DNA of 51,482 nt. It comes from Lachnospiraceae bacterium. Its GTDB lineage: Bacteria > Bacillota > Clostridia > Lachnospirales > Lachnospiraceae. The stretch covers positions 1 through 51,482 of the forward strand of contig JAFRNR010000006.1 in assembly GCA_017430085.1 (NCBI GenBank). Direction: 5' to 3'. Shown here in pieces: positions 16,404 to 25,200 of this stretch. The notes beneath the pieces were generated by a model. It did not search any database. It was given only the letters and a program-made list of their open reading frames with translations, and was not told where the DNA came from. Both the position numbers and the translations under genes were made by a program. Every line of letters begins with the position of its first letter. The stretch's first letter is position 1.

Positions 16404-17684
16404 TCAATGCGCGCGGCGGATGATGCTCTCCCGCTCGGGGCCGACCGAGATGTAACCGACGGGGCAGTCCGCCGCCTGTTCGATCATTTCGATGTATTCC
16501 CGCGCCGCCTGCGGAAGGTCCTCAAAGCGGCGGACGCCGGAGATGTCGCAGCCCCATCCGTCCACATATCGGATGACCGGGGCGGCTTCCTCCAGCCGCG
16601 CGGGGAACGGGAAACGGTCGGTCTTTTCCCCGTCCAGCAGGTAATGCGTGCAGACCGGGATCCGGTCCATGTAGCTGAGCACGTCCAGTTTGGTGACCGC
16701 CAGGCCGGTCGCTCCCTGCAGGGATACGCCGTAGCGGGTCGCGACCAGGTCCAGCGGGCCGACCCGCCGGGGCCGTCCGGTCTTGGCCCCGTACTCCACG
16801 CCGGCTTCGCGGAGCCTGTCCGCTTCTTCGCCGTTCATCTCGGCCGTGAACGGGCCTTCTCCCACGCAGGTGGAATAGGCTTTGACCACACCGATCACTT
16901 CGTCCACACGCAGGGACGGCAGGCCCGCCCCGACCGGGGCATAGGCGGCCAGCGTGTTGGAGGAAGTGGTATAGGGAAAGATCCCATAATCCAGGTCCCG
17001 CAGCGCGCCGAGCTGCGCCTCGAACAGGATGCGCCGGCCCGCCCGGTCGGCTTCGCGGAGGATCTCCCCCGTGTCGCAGACGAACGGCCGGATCGCCTCG
17101 CCGTACCGCGCGAGCCACTCGTCCAGTTCTTCTTCCGTCACCGCCTCAGCTCCGTAGACCCGGGTCAGCGTCAGGTTTTTCCATGCGAGGATCCCGCGGA
17201 GGCGGGCCCGCAGCTTTTCCGGATCCGCCAGTTCGCCGGCCATGACGGTCTTTTTCTGATATTTGTCGGAATAAAAAGGCGCGATGCCCTGCTTGGTCGA
17301 ACCGTACTTTTTGTCCGCCAGCCGCGCTTCTTCCAGCGCGTCCTGCTGTCTGTGCCAGGGAAGCAGCAGCGGCGCGCGGTCGCTGATCTTCAGGTTCTCC
17401 GGCGTGACCGGGACACCTTTTTCGCGGAGCGTTTCGATCTCGTTCCAGAGGTTTTCGGGATCCAGGGCGACCCCGTTCCCGAGGATATTGACGACGCCGG
17501 GCCGGAAGATCCCGGACGGCAGCAGGTGCAGCGCGAATTTCCCCTTTTCGTTGACGACGGTATGGCCGGCGTTGCCGCCGCCCTGATAGCGGACGACGAT
17601 ATCGTAATCCTCCGTCAGAAGGTCGACCATGCGGCCTTTCCCTTCATCGCCCCAGTTGATCCCGACAACAGCTGTATGCTTCAT
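16404..17684 (-). CDS. purA: Adenylosuccinate synthetase
   Basis: 426-aa GTP-dependent enzyme joining aspartate to IMP on the way to AMP. The N terminus has the P-loop-like [16 protein letters not shown] with the catalytic aspartate and the histidine in [10 protein letters not shown]. Near the C terminus are [17 protein letters not shown] and the IMP/GTP-binding SVGPERE. Full-length. It sits 29 bp after purF in the operon. The product adenylosuccinate is the substrate of purB two genes downstream. Confidence 0.97.
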   Translation of the reverse strand: MKHTAVVGINWGDEGKGRMVDLLTEDYDIVVRYQGGGNAGHTVVNEKGKFALHLLPSGIFRPGVVNILGNGVALDPENLWNEIETLREKGVPVTPENLKISDRAPLLLPWHRQQDALEEARLADKKYGSTKQGIAPFYSDKYQKKTVMAGELADPEKLRARLRGILAWKNLTLTRVYGAEAVTEEELDEWLARYGEAIRPFVCDTGEILREADRAGRRILFEAQLGALRDLDYGIFPYTTSSNTLAAYAPVGAGLPSLRVDEVIGVVKAYSTCVGEGPFTAEMNGEEADRLREAGVEYGAKTGRPRRVGPLDLVATRYGVSLQGATGLAVTKLDVLSYMDRIPVCTHYLLDGEKTDRFPFPARLEEAAPVIRYVDGWGCDISGVRRFEDLPQAAREYIEMIEQAADCPVGYISVGPERESIIRRAH

Positions 17685-17713
17685 ATTCCTCCTTCCGGGC
17701 GGCCCGCGGCCGC

Positions 17714-19156
17714 TCAGGTCTCATGGATCCTCTGCTCAAAACGATCTTTGAGACTTCCCGCCGGCACTTCCGTCGGGTATTTCCCGCTGAAGCAGGACGT
17801 GCAGAAGCCCGTATCCGTCCCGGTCAGCAGGGCGGCGTGCTCCAGGCTCAGATACCCCAGGGAATCCACGCCGATAATCTCCGCAATCTCTTCCGTGCGG
17901 TGATGGGTCGCGATCAGGACCTCCGGATCGTCAACGTCGGTGCCGTAGTAGCATGGCGCGATAAACGGCGGCGCGCTGACCCGCATGTGGATCTCGGCGG
18001 CGCCGGCTTCGCGGAGCATCCGGATCGTCGGGCGGCAGGTGGTGCCGCGGACGATGGAATCGTCGATCAGCACCACGCGTTTCCCTTCGATCACGGACCG
18101 TATGGGATTCAATTTGATCCGCACGTCCGATTCGCGGTCCTGCTGCGAAGATTCGATAAACGTACGGCCGATATACTTGTTCTTGGTAAACCCGATCGCG
18201 TAAGGGATCCCGGAGGCCTTCGCGTACCCGATGGCGGCGTCCAGACCCGAATCCGGGACGCCGATCACCACGTCCGCGGGGACCGGATGCTCCTCCGCCA
18301 GAAAAGCGCCGGCCTGCTGTCTGGCCAGGCAGACGCTGGCCCCGTCGATCACGGAATCCGGCCGGGCAAAATAGATGTATTCGAACACGCAGAAACGTTT
18401 GGGGGCTTTCCCACAGTGCCTTCTGTCGCAGGAGATCCCGTTTTCGCTCACGGTCACGACTTCGCCGGGCAGGAGATCCCTTTCAAAGACGGCCCCAATC
18501 GCATCCAGTGCGCAGCTTTCGGACGAAAACACGACGGATCCGTCGGCCAGATGTCCCATGCAGAGCGGCCGGAACCCGAACGGGTCCCGCACGGCGATCA
18601 GTTTGGCCGGGGACGCGATCACCAGGGAATACGCGCCTTCTATCTTATCCATGGCGGAAGCGGCCGCCGCTTCGATGCTGTCGGTCCGGAGCCGTTCCTG
18701 CACGATCTGGTAGGCGATGACTTCCGAGTCGGTCGAACTGTGAAACAGGGAGCCCTGCTTCTCCAGCGCGTTCCGGAGTTCCGCGGAATTGGTCAGATTT
18801 CCGTTGTGTGCCAGCGCCATGCGGCCTTTGTAATGATTGATCAGCAGCGGCTGGACGTTATTGCGGATGTCCGCGCCGGTGGTCGCGTAGCGGACGTGGC
18901 CGACGGCGATGTTCCCCGGCCCCAGCGCGTCCAGTTCGGCCCGCCCGAAGACGTCGTTGACCAGCCCCGCGTCCCGGTGGGCCCGGAAGAAGCCGTCCCG
19001 GTCCACCACGATGCCGGCGCTCTCCTGTCCCCGGTGCTGCAGGGCGTACAGCCCGTAATACACCAGCGGGGCCAAATCGCGGCATTCCGGGGAGAAAATG
19101 CCGAAGAGGCCGCACTCCTCCCCGATGTGCCGTTCCGCGCGGATCCCCTTACGCAT
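17714..19156 (-). CDS. purF: Amidophosphoribosyltransferase
   Basis: 480-aa first committed enzyme of de novo purine synthesis (PRPP + glutamine to phosphoribosylamine). A short propeptide ends before the catalytic Cys15 (GEECGLFGIFS), as in Bacillus-type PurF. The glutaminase domain has LQHRGQESAG, and the PRTase domain has the PRPP loop VVLIDDSIVRGTT. Cysteines in the C-terminal half (RRHCGK, PCYYGT and CTSC) fit the 4Fe-4S cluster of the Gram-positive type, which is oxygen-sensitive. Its start overlaps the purC stop by 8 bases, so the two are translationally coupled. Confidence 0.96.
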   Translation of the reverse strand: MRKGIRAERHIGEECGLFGIFSPECRDLAPLVYYGLYALQHRGQESAGIVVDRDGFFRAHRDAGLVNDVFGRAELDALGPGNIAVGHVRYATTGADIRNNVQPLLINHYKGRMALAHNGNLTNSAELRNALEKQGSLFHSSTDSEVIAYQIVQERLRTDSIEAAAASAMDKIEGAYSLVIASPAKLIAVRDPFGFRPLCMGHLADGSVVFSSESCALDAIGAVFERDLLPGEVVTVSENGISCDRRHCGKAPKRFCVFEYIYFARPDSVIDGASVCLARQQAGAFLAEEHPVPADVVIGVPDSGLDAAIGYAKASGIPYAIGFTKNKYIGRTFIESSQQDRESDVRIKLNPIRSVIEGKRVVLIDDSIVRGTTCRPTIRMLREAGAAEIHMRVSAPPFIAPCYYGTDVDDPEVLIATHHRTEEIAEIIGVDSLGYLSLEHAALLTGTDTGFCTSCFSGKYPTEVPAGSLKDRFEQRIHET

Positions 19157-19868
19157 GATCCTGCGCCTTCAGCCGTCCCATGATCTCGGCGTACGCGTCC
19201 TCCACGCCGCCCAGGTCCTGACGGAAGCGGTCTTTATCCAGTTTCTTTCCGGTCTCGGCATCCCAGAGGCGGCTGGTATCCGGGCTGATCTCGTCCGCCA
19301 GGATGATGGTGCCGTCGGGCAGCCTGCCGAATTCCAGTTTGAAATCCACCAGCGTTACGCCGCAGGAGCGCCAGAATTCCTTCAGCACTTCATTGACGCG
19401 CAGCGCATAGGTGCGGATCGTTTCCAGTTCTCCCCGCGTCGTCAGTTTCATGGCCAGGACGTGGGATTCGCAGATCAGCGGATCGTTCAGTTCATCGTTT
19501 TTATAAGAGTATTCGACCGTCGGCTCATCAAAAACGACCCCCTCCGGGAAGCCGTAGCGCTTGCAGAAGGAGCCGGTGGAGATGTTCCGGACGATCACTT
19601 CCAGCGGGACGATCTGCACTTTTTTCACCAGGGTCTCCCGCTCGTTCAGTTCCTCGACGTAATGCGTCGGCACGCCGGCTTTTTCCAGTTTCCGCATCAG
19701 CCGGTTGCTCATCTCGTTGTTGATGATTCCTTTGCCGGCGATCGTTCCTTTCTTTTTCCCGTTGAAGGCCGTCGCGTCGTCCTTATAAGACACGATCAGG
19801 AGTTCCGGATCGTCCGTCGCATATACCTTTTTTGCCTTGCCTTCATACAGTTGTTCCTTTTTTTCCAT
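19149..19868 (-). CDS. purC: SAICAR synthetase
   Basis: 239-aa ATP-dependent ligase joining aspartate to CAIR. Signatures: EQLYEGKAKKVYAT, FNGKKKGTIAGKG, and LVDFKLEFGRLPDG followed by LADEISPDTSRLWD. ATG at 19868 follows GGGAGGAATGGAGC. First gene of the operon purC-purF-purA-fumC-purB. The absence of purD, purL, purN, purM and purH here means the rest of the pathway is encoded elsewhere. No PurR box or purine riboswitch was recognised in the leader. Confidence 0.97.
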   Translation of the reverse strand: MEKKEQLYEGKAKKVYATDDPELLIVSYKDDATAFNGKKKGTIAGKGIINNEMSNRLMRKLEKAGVPTHYVEELNERETLVKKVQIVPLEVIVRNISTGSFCKRYGFPEGVVFDEPTVEYSYKNDELNDPLICESHVLAMKLTTRGELETIRTYALRVNEVLKEFWRSCGVTLVDFKLEFGRLPDGTIILADEISPDTSRLWDAETGKKLDKDRFRQDLGGVEDAYAEIMGRLKAQDHA

Positions 19869-19914
19869 GCTCCATTCCTCCCTGCGTCAGAAGTTGCTTC
19901 AAAAACACTCTCGC

Positions 19915-19942
19915 AGTGTAGCATACCGGCGGACAAAAACAA
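19915..19942 (-). promoter_or_regulatory. Probable purC promoter
   Basis: Minus-strand TTGTTT, 16-bp spacer, TACACT; 46 bp before the start codon. The -10 is imperfect. The AT-rich stretch upstream (19940-19985) could serve as an UP element. Confidence 0.45.
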
Positions 19943-19987
19943 AATACATATAATATTAGCGGTTTCATATAAAAACCGTATGGCAAA

Positions 19988-20013
19988 CAAAAAAGCGCTC
20001 CGCGAGCGCTTTT
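19988..20013 (-). terminator. Intrinsic terminator of the HD/nucleotidyltransferase operon
   Basis: Minus-strand AGCGCTC, GCG loop, GAGCGCT followed by TTTTT; perfect 7-bp stem, about 20 bp after the flavoprotein stop. Confidence 0.9.
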
Positions 20014-20032
20014 CCCGGATGAGGTCCGCCTT

Positions 20033-21100
20033 TTATTCGGCCAGCGTTTTCCGGATCCGTTCCGCGAAACTGTCCAGGCGCTCCTGAATGCCCGGCAGCG
20101 AAAGGGCTTCGCCCGGATCGTTGGCCATCTCCATCAGCGCGAAGTGCGGGGGGAGATAGAACGACTTGTTCATGTTCATGGCGGCGATGATCTGGCGCGC
20201 CACGATGTCGCTGCCGGAATAGCCGGAAACGATGACGGCGAACAGCGCCTTGTCATAAAAGCGCGTCTGGCGGAACAGGCCGGTCAGCCGGTTGATGAAG
20301 GCCGTCAGGTTGGCGGACAGGGCGTCATTGTAATTCGGGCACAGCAGGATGACCGCGTCGCTGCACAGGACGGCCGGCCAGACTTCTTCCTGCATCAGGC
20401 CTCCGTAAAAACAGCGGCCGCTTTCCCCGAAATGCAGGCAGGCCGTGAACGGGCAGCCGGAGCAGTCCGACACCGCGCCGTTCCGCAGGCCGATCTCCGT
20501 GATGCTGCAGTGCCCGTTCAGCCTGTTCCTGACCTCTTCCCACAGTTGCAGCGTATTGGAAGTCCGATAGTTGGACGCATGCAGGACCAGTATCTCCGGT
20601 TCGGACCGCTGCGCGAAAGAAAAGCCGCAAAGGCGGTCGACCAGTTCCCGCGCCGCGATCTGATACGCGCCGGCCAGGTCCGTCCCCGCCAGTCTTGCCT
20701 GCACGCGGAAATTGGCCAGCGAGCCGGTCGCTTCCACCAGCGGACGGCCGATCAGGGCGCTGCCGGCCTGATTCAGGGTCAGGGCCAGCTCCGCCGCCGC
20801 CGATTTCGTGTACAGTTCCGTGTCTCCGTCCACGATCAGCGCGGAAGTGCAGTTTTCCAGCAGGCCGGGCTCCGACCGCAGGCGGGCCAGAAGCTTAAGA
20901 TACGCCGTATTGATCCCGTATTTGCCCAGCGGGAGACAGAAAAGCAGGCGCCTGCCCTTCAGGTCTGCAAGCTCCTCCGGCGTTTTATACTCCCGGTATT
21001 CCGTGCCGCTCAGCGCCTGTTCCAGCACGGAGTCCAGCCGGGCCTCATCTTCCGGTCTGTCAGCAGGAAGGCGGATAACTGTCAGTTCCATCTCACACAT
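20033..21100 (-). CDS. NAD(P)H-dependent oxidoreductase / iron-sulfur flavoprotein-like
   Basis: 355-aa protein. Residues about 168-355 form a flavodoxin-like fold (EILVLHASNYRTSNTLQLWEEV as FMN phosphate loop; VILLCPNYNDALSANLTAFINR as second FMN loop). A cysteine cluster DCSGCPFTAC...GRC (C213, C216, C221, C230) resembles the 4Fe-4S site of iron-sulfur flavoproteins. The N-terminal 160 residues have their own Rossmann-like look and no family assignment. ATG at 21100 overlaps the upstream stop by 8 bases; a second ATG at 21091 is possible, and neither has a strong ribosome binding site, which suggests translational coupling. Third gene of the operon with the 1568-aa protein and the LDH-like enzyme. 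Electron partner unknown. Confidence 0.78.
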   Translation of the reverse strand: MCEMELTVIRLPADRPEDEARLDSVLEQALSGTEYREYKTPEELADLKGRRLLFCLPLGKYGINTAYLKLLARLRSEPGLLENCTSALIVDGDTELYTKSAAAELALTLNQAGSALIGRPLVEATGSLANFRVQARLAGTDLAGAYQIAARELVDRLCGFSFAQRSEPEILVLHASNYRTSNTLQLWEEVRNRLNGHCSITEIGLRNGAVSDCSGCPFTACLHFGESGRCFYGGLMQEEVWPAVLCSDAVILLCPNYNDALSANLTAFINRLTGLFRQTRFYDKALFAVIVSGYSGSDIVARQIIAAMNMNKSFYLPPHFALMEMANDPGEALSLPGIQERLDSFAERIRKTLAE

Positions 21101-22265
21101 ACTCTTTCAGCTGTTTCACCGCGTCTTCCAGATGGGCAAACAGCGCGTCCGGGATCCGCTCATACAGTTCCGTTTCGGTCCCCGCCGGCGTCAGGCGGTT
21201 CCGGCAGCCCATGAAAACACCGTCCAGAAAAACGGAACTGCAGTGCCACTCTCCTCTCAGCAGCAGGAGGAGCGACAGGGCTCCGGAGGACAGGGCCGGC
21301 GCTACGTAAGGTTTAAAGCCGAGTTCCCGCATTCTCAGGTTTGCGGTCAGGGTCAGTTCCGTCAGTTCGCGCGAGAGGGCGTCGTCGTAGCGGCTCATGG
21401 AATTGGCGATCCAGAGGCCCGTCCCGTGCGGGCCGAACGAGCGGCCGTCGGTCAGGAAAGAGGCAAAGCGGGCGTCGCGCTTGGCATAGTACGCGGCACG
21501 GGCATTCATCACGCCCAGACCGAAGCCCTGGATCTGCTCCGGGAGGAGGCCGCGGCCGTCCCAGACGCCGTTTTCATCGCGGTTGCTTTCCAGGTAGGCC
21601 GTCTTCGCCAGCAGGTCCACCGGATCGGAGACCGCCGCCCAGAGGCCGCGGAACAGCTTTTTGCGTGCCATTTTCGCATAGTGCTTTACGATGGCCGCAT
21701 TGCTTTCAAACTGCGCCATCCGAACGTCCCGGATGCCGGAGCCCACCGGAGGGATCCCCTTCGAGGCTACGAAGACCATCACGTCGCAGTCAAATAATTC
21801 TTCCGGGGAGACAGTCTCTACCTCCGGGAACGCGTCGTAATTCCCGGGCAGGGAGATCTGGCCCATTTCGAATTCCCAGCGGGCCGTGATCTGTTCGGAA
21901 AGATCGCAGATGCCGATCGACTCAATGACGTCGTCGCCCAGCAGCTTCAAGCCGGTCAGCAGGGTGGAGCCTACGTCGCCGATCGCCAGGATGTTCACCC
22001 TTTTTTTCCCGCTTTTTGGCGGTTCCACGGCGCGTTCCCAGCCTGTCCGGCTGCGGTTCACCAGCGTGAGCCTTCCTTCCGCCAGCGCGGACCGCAGGGG
22101 CTCCTCCGGAAGCTGCGGCTGCAGGCGGGACGCGTCCAGGACCGCAAGCGCATCCGGGCAGGCGAACTGGCCGGGGTGCGTCACTTTAAAACTGCCGCGG
22201 CCCAGAACGGGGTCGCCTTCATAAAAACAGTATACCTGTCCGTTTTGTTCCAGATAAGAATTCAT
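21093..22265 (-). CDS. Lactate/malate dehydrogenase-like NAD-binding protein
   Basis: 390-aa protein. After an unusual N-terminal region of about 88 residues comes an LDH/MDH-type Rossmann domain: RVNILAIGDVGSTLLTGLKLLG (G-loop at 95-100), the NAD-ribose aspartate D121 in IGICDLS, and the substrate-side SDPVDLLAK (213-220), equivalent to the 'NPVD' of LDH/MDH. The usual catalytic histidine would lie near GRSFGPHGTG. The G-loop and NPVD-like motif are good, but the N-terminal extension and divergence make the substrate unclear. The start ATG overlaps the stop of the 1568-aa gene (ATGA). Obligate co-expression in a three-gene set. Confidence 0.75.
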   Translation of the reverse strand: MNSYLEQNGQVYCFYEGDPVLGRGSFKVTHPGQFACPDALAVLDASRLQPQLPEEPLRSALAEGRLTLVNRSRTGWERAVEPPKSGKKRVNILAIGDVGSTLLTGLKLLGDDVIESIGICDLSEQITARWEFEMGQISLPGNYDAFPEVETVSPEELFDCDVMVFVASKGIPPVGSGIRDVRMAQFESNAAIVKHYAKMARKKLFRGLWAAVSDPVDLLAKTAYLESNRDENGVWDGRGLLPEQIQGFGLGVMNARAAYYAKRDARFASFLTDGRSFGPHGTGLWIANSMSRYDDALSRELTELTLTANLRMRELGFKPYVAPALSSGALSLLLLLRGEWHCSSVFLDGVFMGCRNRLTPAGTETELYERIPDALFAHLEDAVKQLKEYV

Positions 22266-25200
22266 TCTCCGGCTCCTCTCATCAGCTGCTCCAGATCGTT
22301 CTCCAGATAGACCGAAGCGGCCAGGCTGGCATCGTAATGCAGGTCCGCCCCCTTATCGGGACACAGCGGCAGGATCACCGCTTCGCTGAGCCGGCTCAGG
22401 GTCAGGTTACGCGCAAACGTCTCGCGGTAGACCTGCTCCAGCACCAGCATGAGTTCCCGGGCGGATTCCAGACAGCAACGCGAAAGCGCGAGCACGGACT
22501 CCGGACTGCATTCGTTCCGGAACGGCGGCGCGGCGTACGGCAGGATGTGGTTGATGCCCGGCAGGAGGCCCGGAACGGGTTCCGCCGCCCGCCGCACGGT
22601 ATTCCCGCCGATAAACGGGTACAGGGTCGATTCCACGAACCACTGGCGCAGTGTGGGGATGAAGTACGCGCCGTCGACCGGCAGGTCCATCTCGCGCATC
22701 AGGTCGCGCCCGTGCCCGGACAGGACGCCCACGAGGACCAGGCGTATGTCGATCTCTTCCTTCTTCAGCAGCGGATCCAGCGCGCGGATCCGGGTGCCGG
22801 GATGCATGACGTCGTCCACCAGGATGACCGGGCGGCCGAAGGATTTGAGCGTCCGGATCTGGCACGGGATCGGCGGATAATACGGGAAGGCTTCGATCCG
22901 GTTCGATTTCAGATCCGGCTCAAAGACTTTATCGGTATGGATCGTTTTCGTGACTGTATTCGGTACGGTGCGGCCGCGCAGCAATTTGCCGAACGGGACG
23001 CACATGCACTCGCCCAGCCGGCGGGGCACGGTCGGCTCCTGCGGCACCCGGTTGAAGGCCGTGATGCGCTCCAGCAGGTGCTGGTGGATCACGTCGGAAA
23101 GCAGCGTCAGGATCAGCGAGCCCGGGTACATGGCGGCCAGCGCGTTCTGCAGGCGCCGGTGTCCTTTGGCGATGGCTTTCAGGACGCGCGGGTCGTGCGC
23201 CAGCGGCTCCTGGATGGTCGTTTCCAGGTTGCGGATCAGGACGATCGGGGCGCGCATGTCGGTCTCCAGGATCGACGCATCTTCCTCGCGGTGCAGGAAG
23301 CCCTGCGCGGCCAGGAGCTCCTCCGTTTCGTCCGTCATGCCATCATTCAGGCGGCAGATCGCGTAGACGCAGTTCTCGCGCAGCGCCATTGCCAGCACCT
23401 CGCTCAGCAGCAGCTGCGCATCGTCGCCCCGGGCCCGGATGCCGGTGATCAGCAGCGAGCGGCCCGCGGCCCGCAGCCGGACGCGGTCGGAAAGCGCCGC
23501 ATCCCCGAGCGCGCCGAACAGTTCCGTGGCGGCTAGGTAGCGCCAGGTCACGGAGCCCGCCTGTCTTCCGCCGCGCCGCAGCGTCAGGATCTTTTCCGGT
23601 TCCCGGGCAGGGTCGCCGGCCTCCTCATGCAGGTCGAAAACGATGTCGGACGGGGCCAGGATCCGCTTGTCCTGGCTGTCCCGCAGATACAGGCCGTTCT
23701 GGTAAATGAAATCCTGGATGACCGGATCCACAAAGTGCGAAATATCCCGGTTCTGGTCCACGTTTTCGCGGATCTGCCGGGAGCTGATGTCCTCCAGCTC
23801 CGGCGGCAGGCTGAGTTCCAGCACGTCCCCTGTCAGCCGCAGCATGTCCGGGAAACGGAGCTCCGGCTGATCGGACCGCCGGAAAATGACATGGTTCATG
23901 GAATGGACCGACCAGGGTTCCGGGGCTTTTTTATACGCCGACGCCCCCGCGATCACGTCCGAGCCGACCACCAGGTACAGTTCCCGCCCCGCAAAGATCT
24001 CCCGCAGGCGCTTCAGATCCGCCGGGTTCGCGATGTTTACCGGTATCTCGCTCGGGAACAGGTAGACGTGGAAGTCCCCCGCGACCGACATGTTGATGAT
24101 CTGGCGCCGGAGCAGGTGCGGCTGCGGTTTCTTGGACCAGGAGAACTCATCGACGGCCAGGAAGACTTCGGCCCCCAGTTCGCGGATCTTCCGCACGATC
24201 CCCTTGTGGGACAGCGTGAACGGATCGAATGTGCCGGGGAAGAAAGCGATCATGCGCGGATGGTCGAAGACAAACGCGCCGTGATCCAGCCGGTACAGCG
24301 TCAGGAAGCGGTCGATATGCGCCAGGGCCGAGGCCCGGTAGAAAAACGTCAGGCTGTCCGTATCCGGCGCCGTGTCGATCAGGAACAGCAGTTTGCGGCA
24401 GCAGAGCGTAAACAGCCGGCCGCGCTCTTCCATCCCCAGGACGCCGCCGTCAAAGATCTGCCCGAACACCAGGAGGGCCTCCTGCCGCACTGCCTCGCGG
24501 TAGTGGGCCAGGCCCTGCAGCAGCAGCCCTGTCAGGGTATGCAGGCGCTCCGTGTATTTTTCATCCGTTTCCGGGAAAGTGCCCCGGTACTCTTTGTAGT
24601 ATTGCAGAATGACGCCGACCGTGCGCAGCGCACCCGCTGCCGCACTGTCCGTCGGCGAACCCAGCAGCGTCCTCAGCCACAGGATCTGCTCATCCAATTC
24701 GCTGGGGTACAGCTGCAGTACCGCGCGGCCCAGGTAATCCGGGATGTATTTGGAGACCGCATACTGTCCCAGTTCGATCCCCTTCCCCAGCTCCACGACC
24801 ACTTCATTGCGCTGCTCGCGGCGCAGCAGCGGCAGCACCTCCAGCAGGGCGTCGCCTGCTGCGTGGCGCACCACCACCCGCTCGGAGACTTTGATGAGGT
24901 TGGAGAAATGCGTGCAGATATGCAGGATATTGTCCGGGATCAGGCGGACCGCCCGATCTTTCAGGATCTCGATCCCGACGACCTTGTTGACCCAGGGCGT
25001 CGCCGTCTTCAGGTTGTCCAGGAAGATCTCGCCCGTGATGTCCCGCTGGCCGTCAAACAGCGCCTCGTACGTTTTGACGTCCCGGCCCGTTTCCTGCAGG
25101 ATCCGGTAGCGGAGGAACTGCAGCGTCAGGGTGTCGTCGAAACCGGTCATCTCCGTGATGCGGACGATCCACTCTTTCTCCGGATGGCCCTCGGGCAGCT

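Noticed and set aside
19869-19987. Purine riboswitch or PurR box before purC
   Set aside because: Neither the conserved riboswitch core nor a PurR-like pair of boxes could be found in the 120-bp leader.
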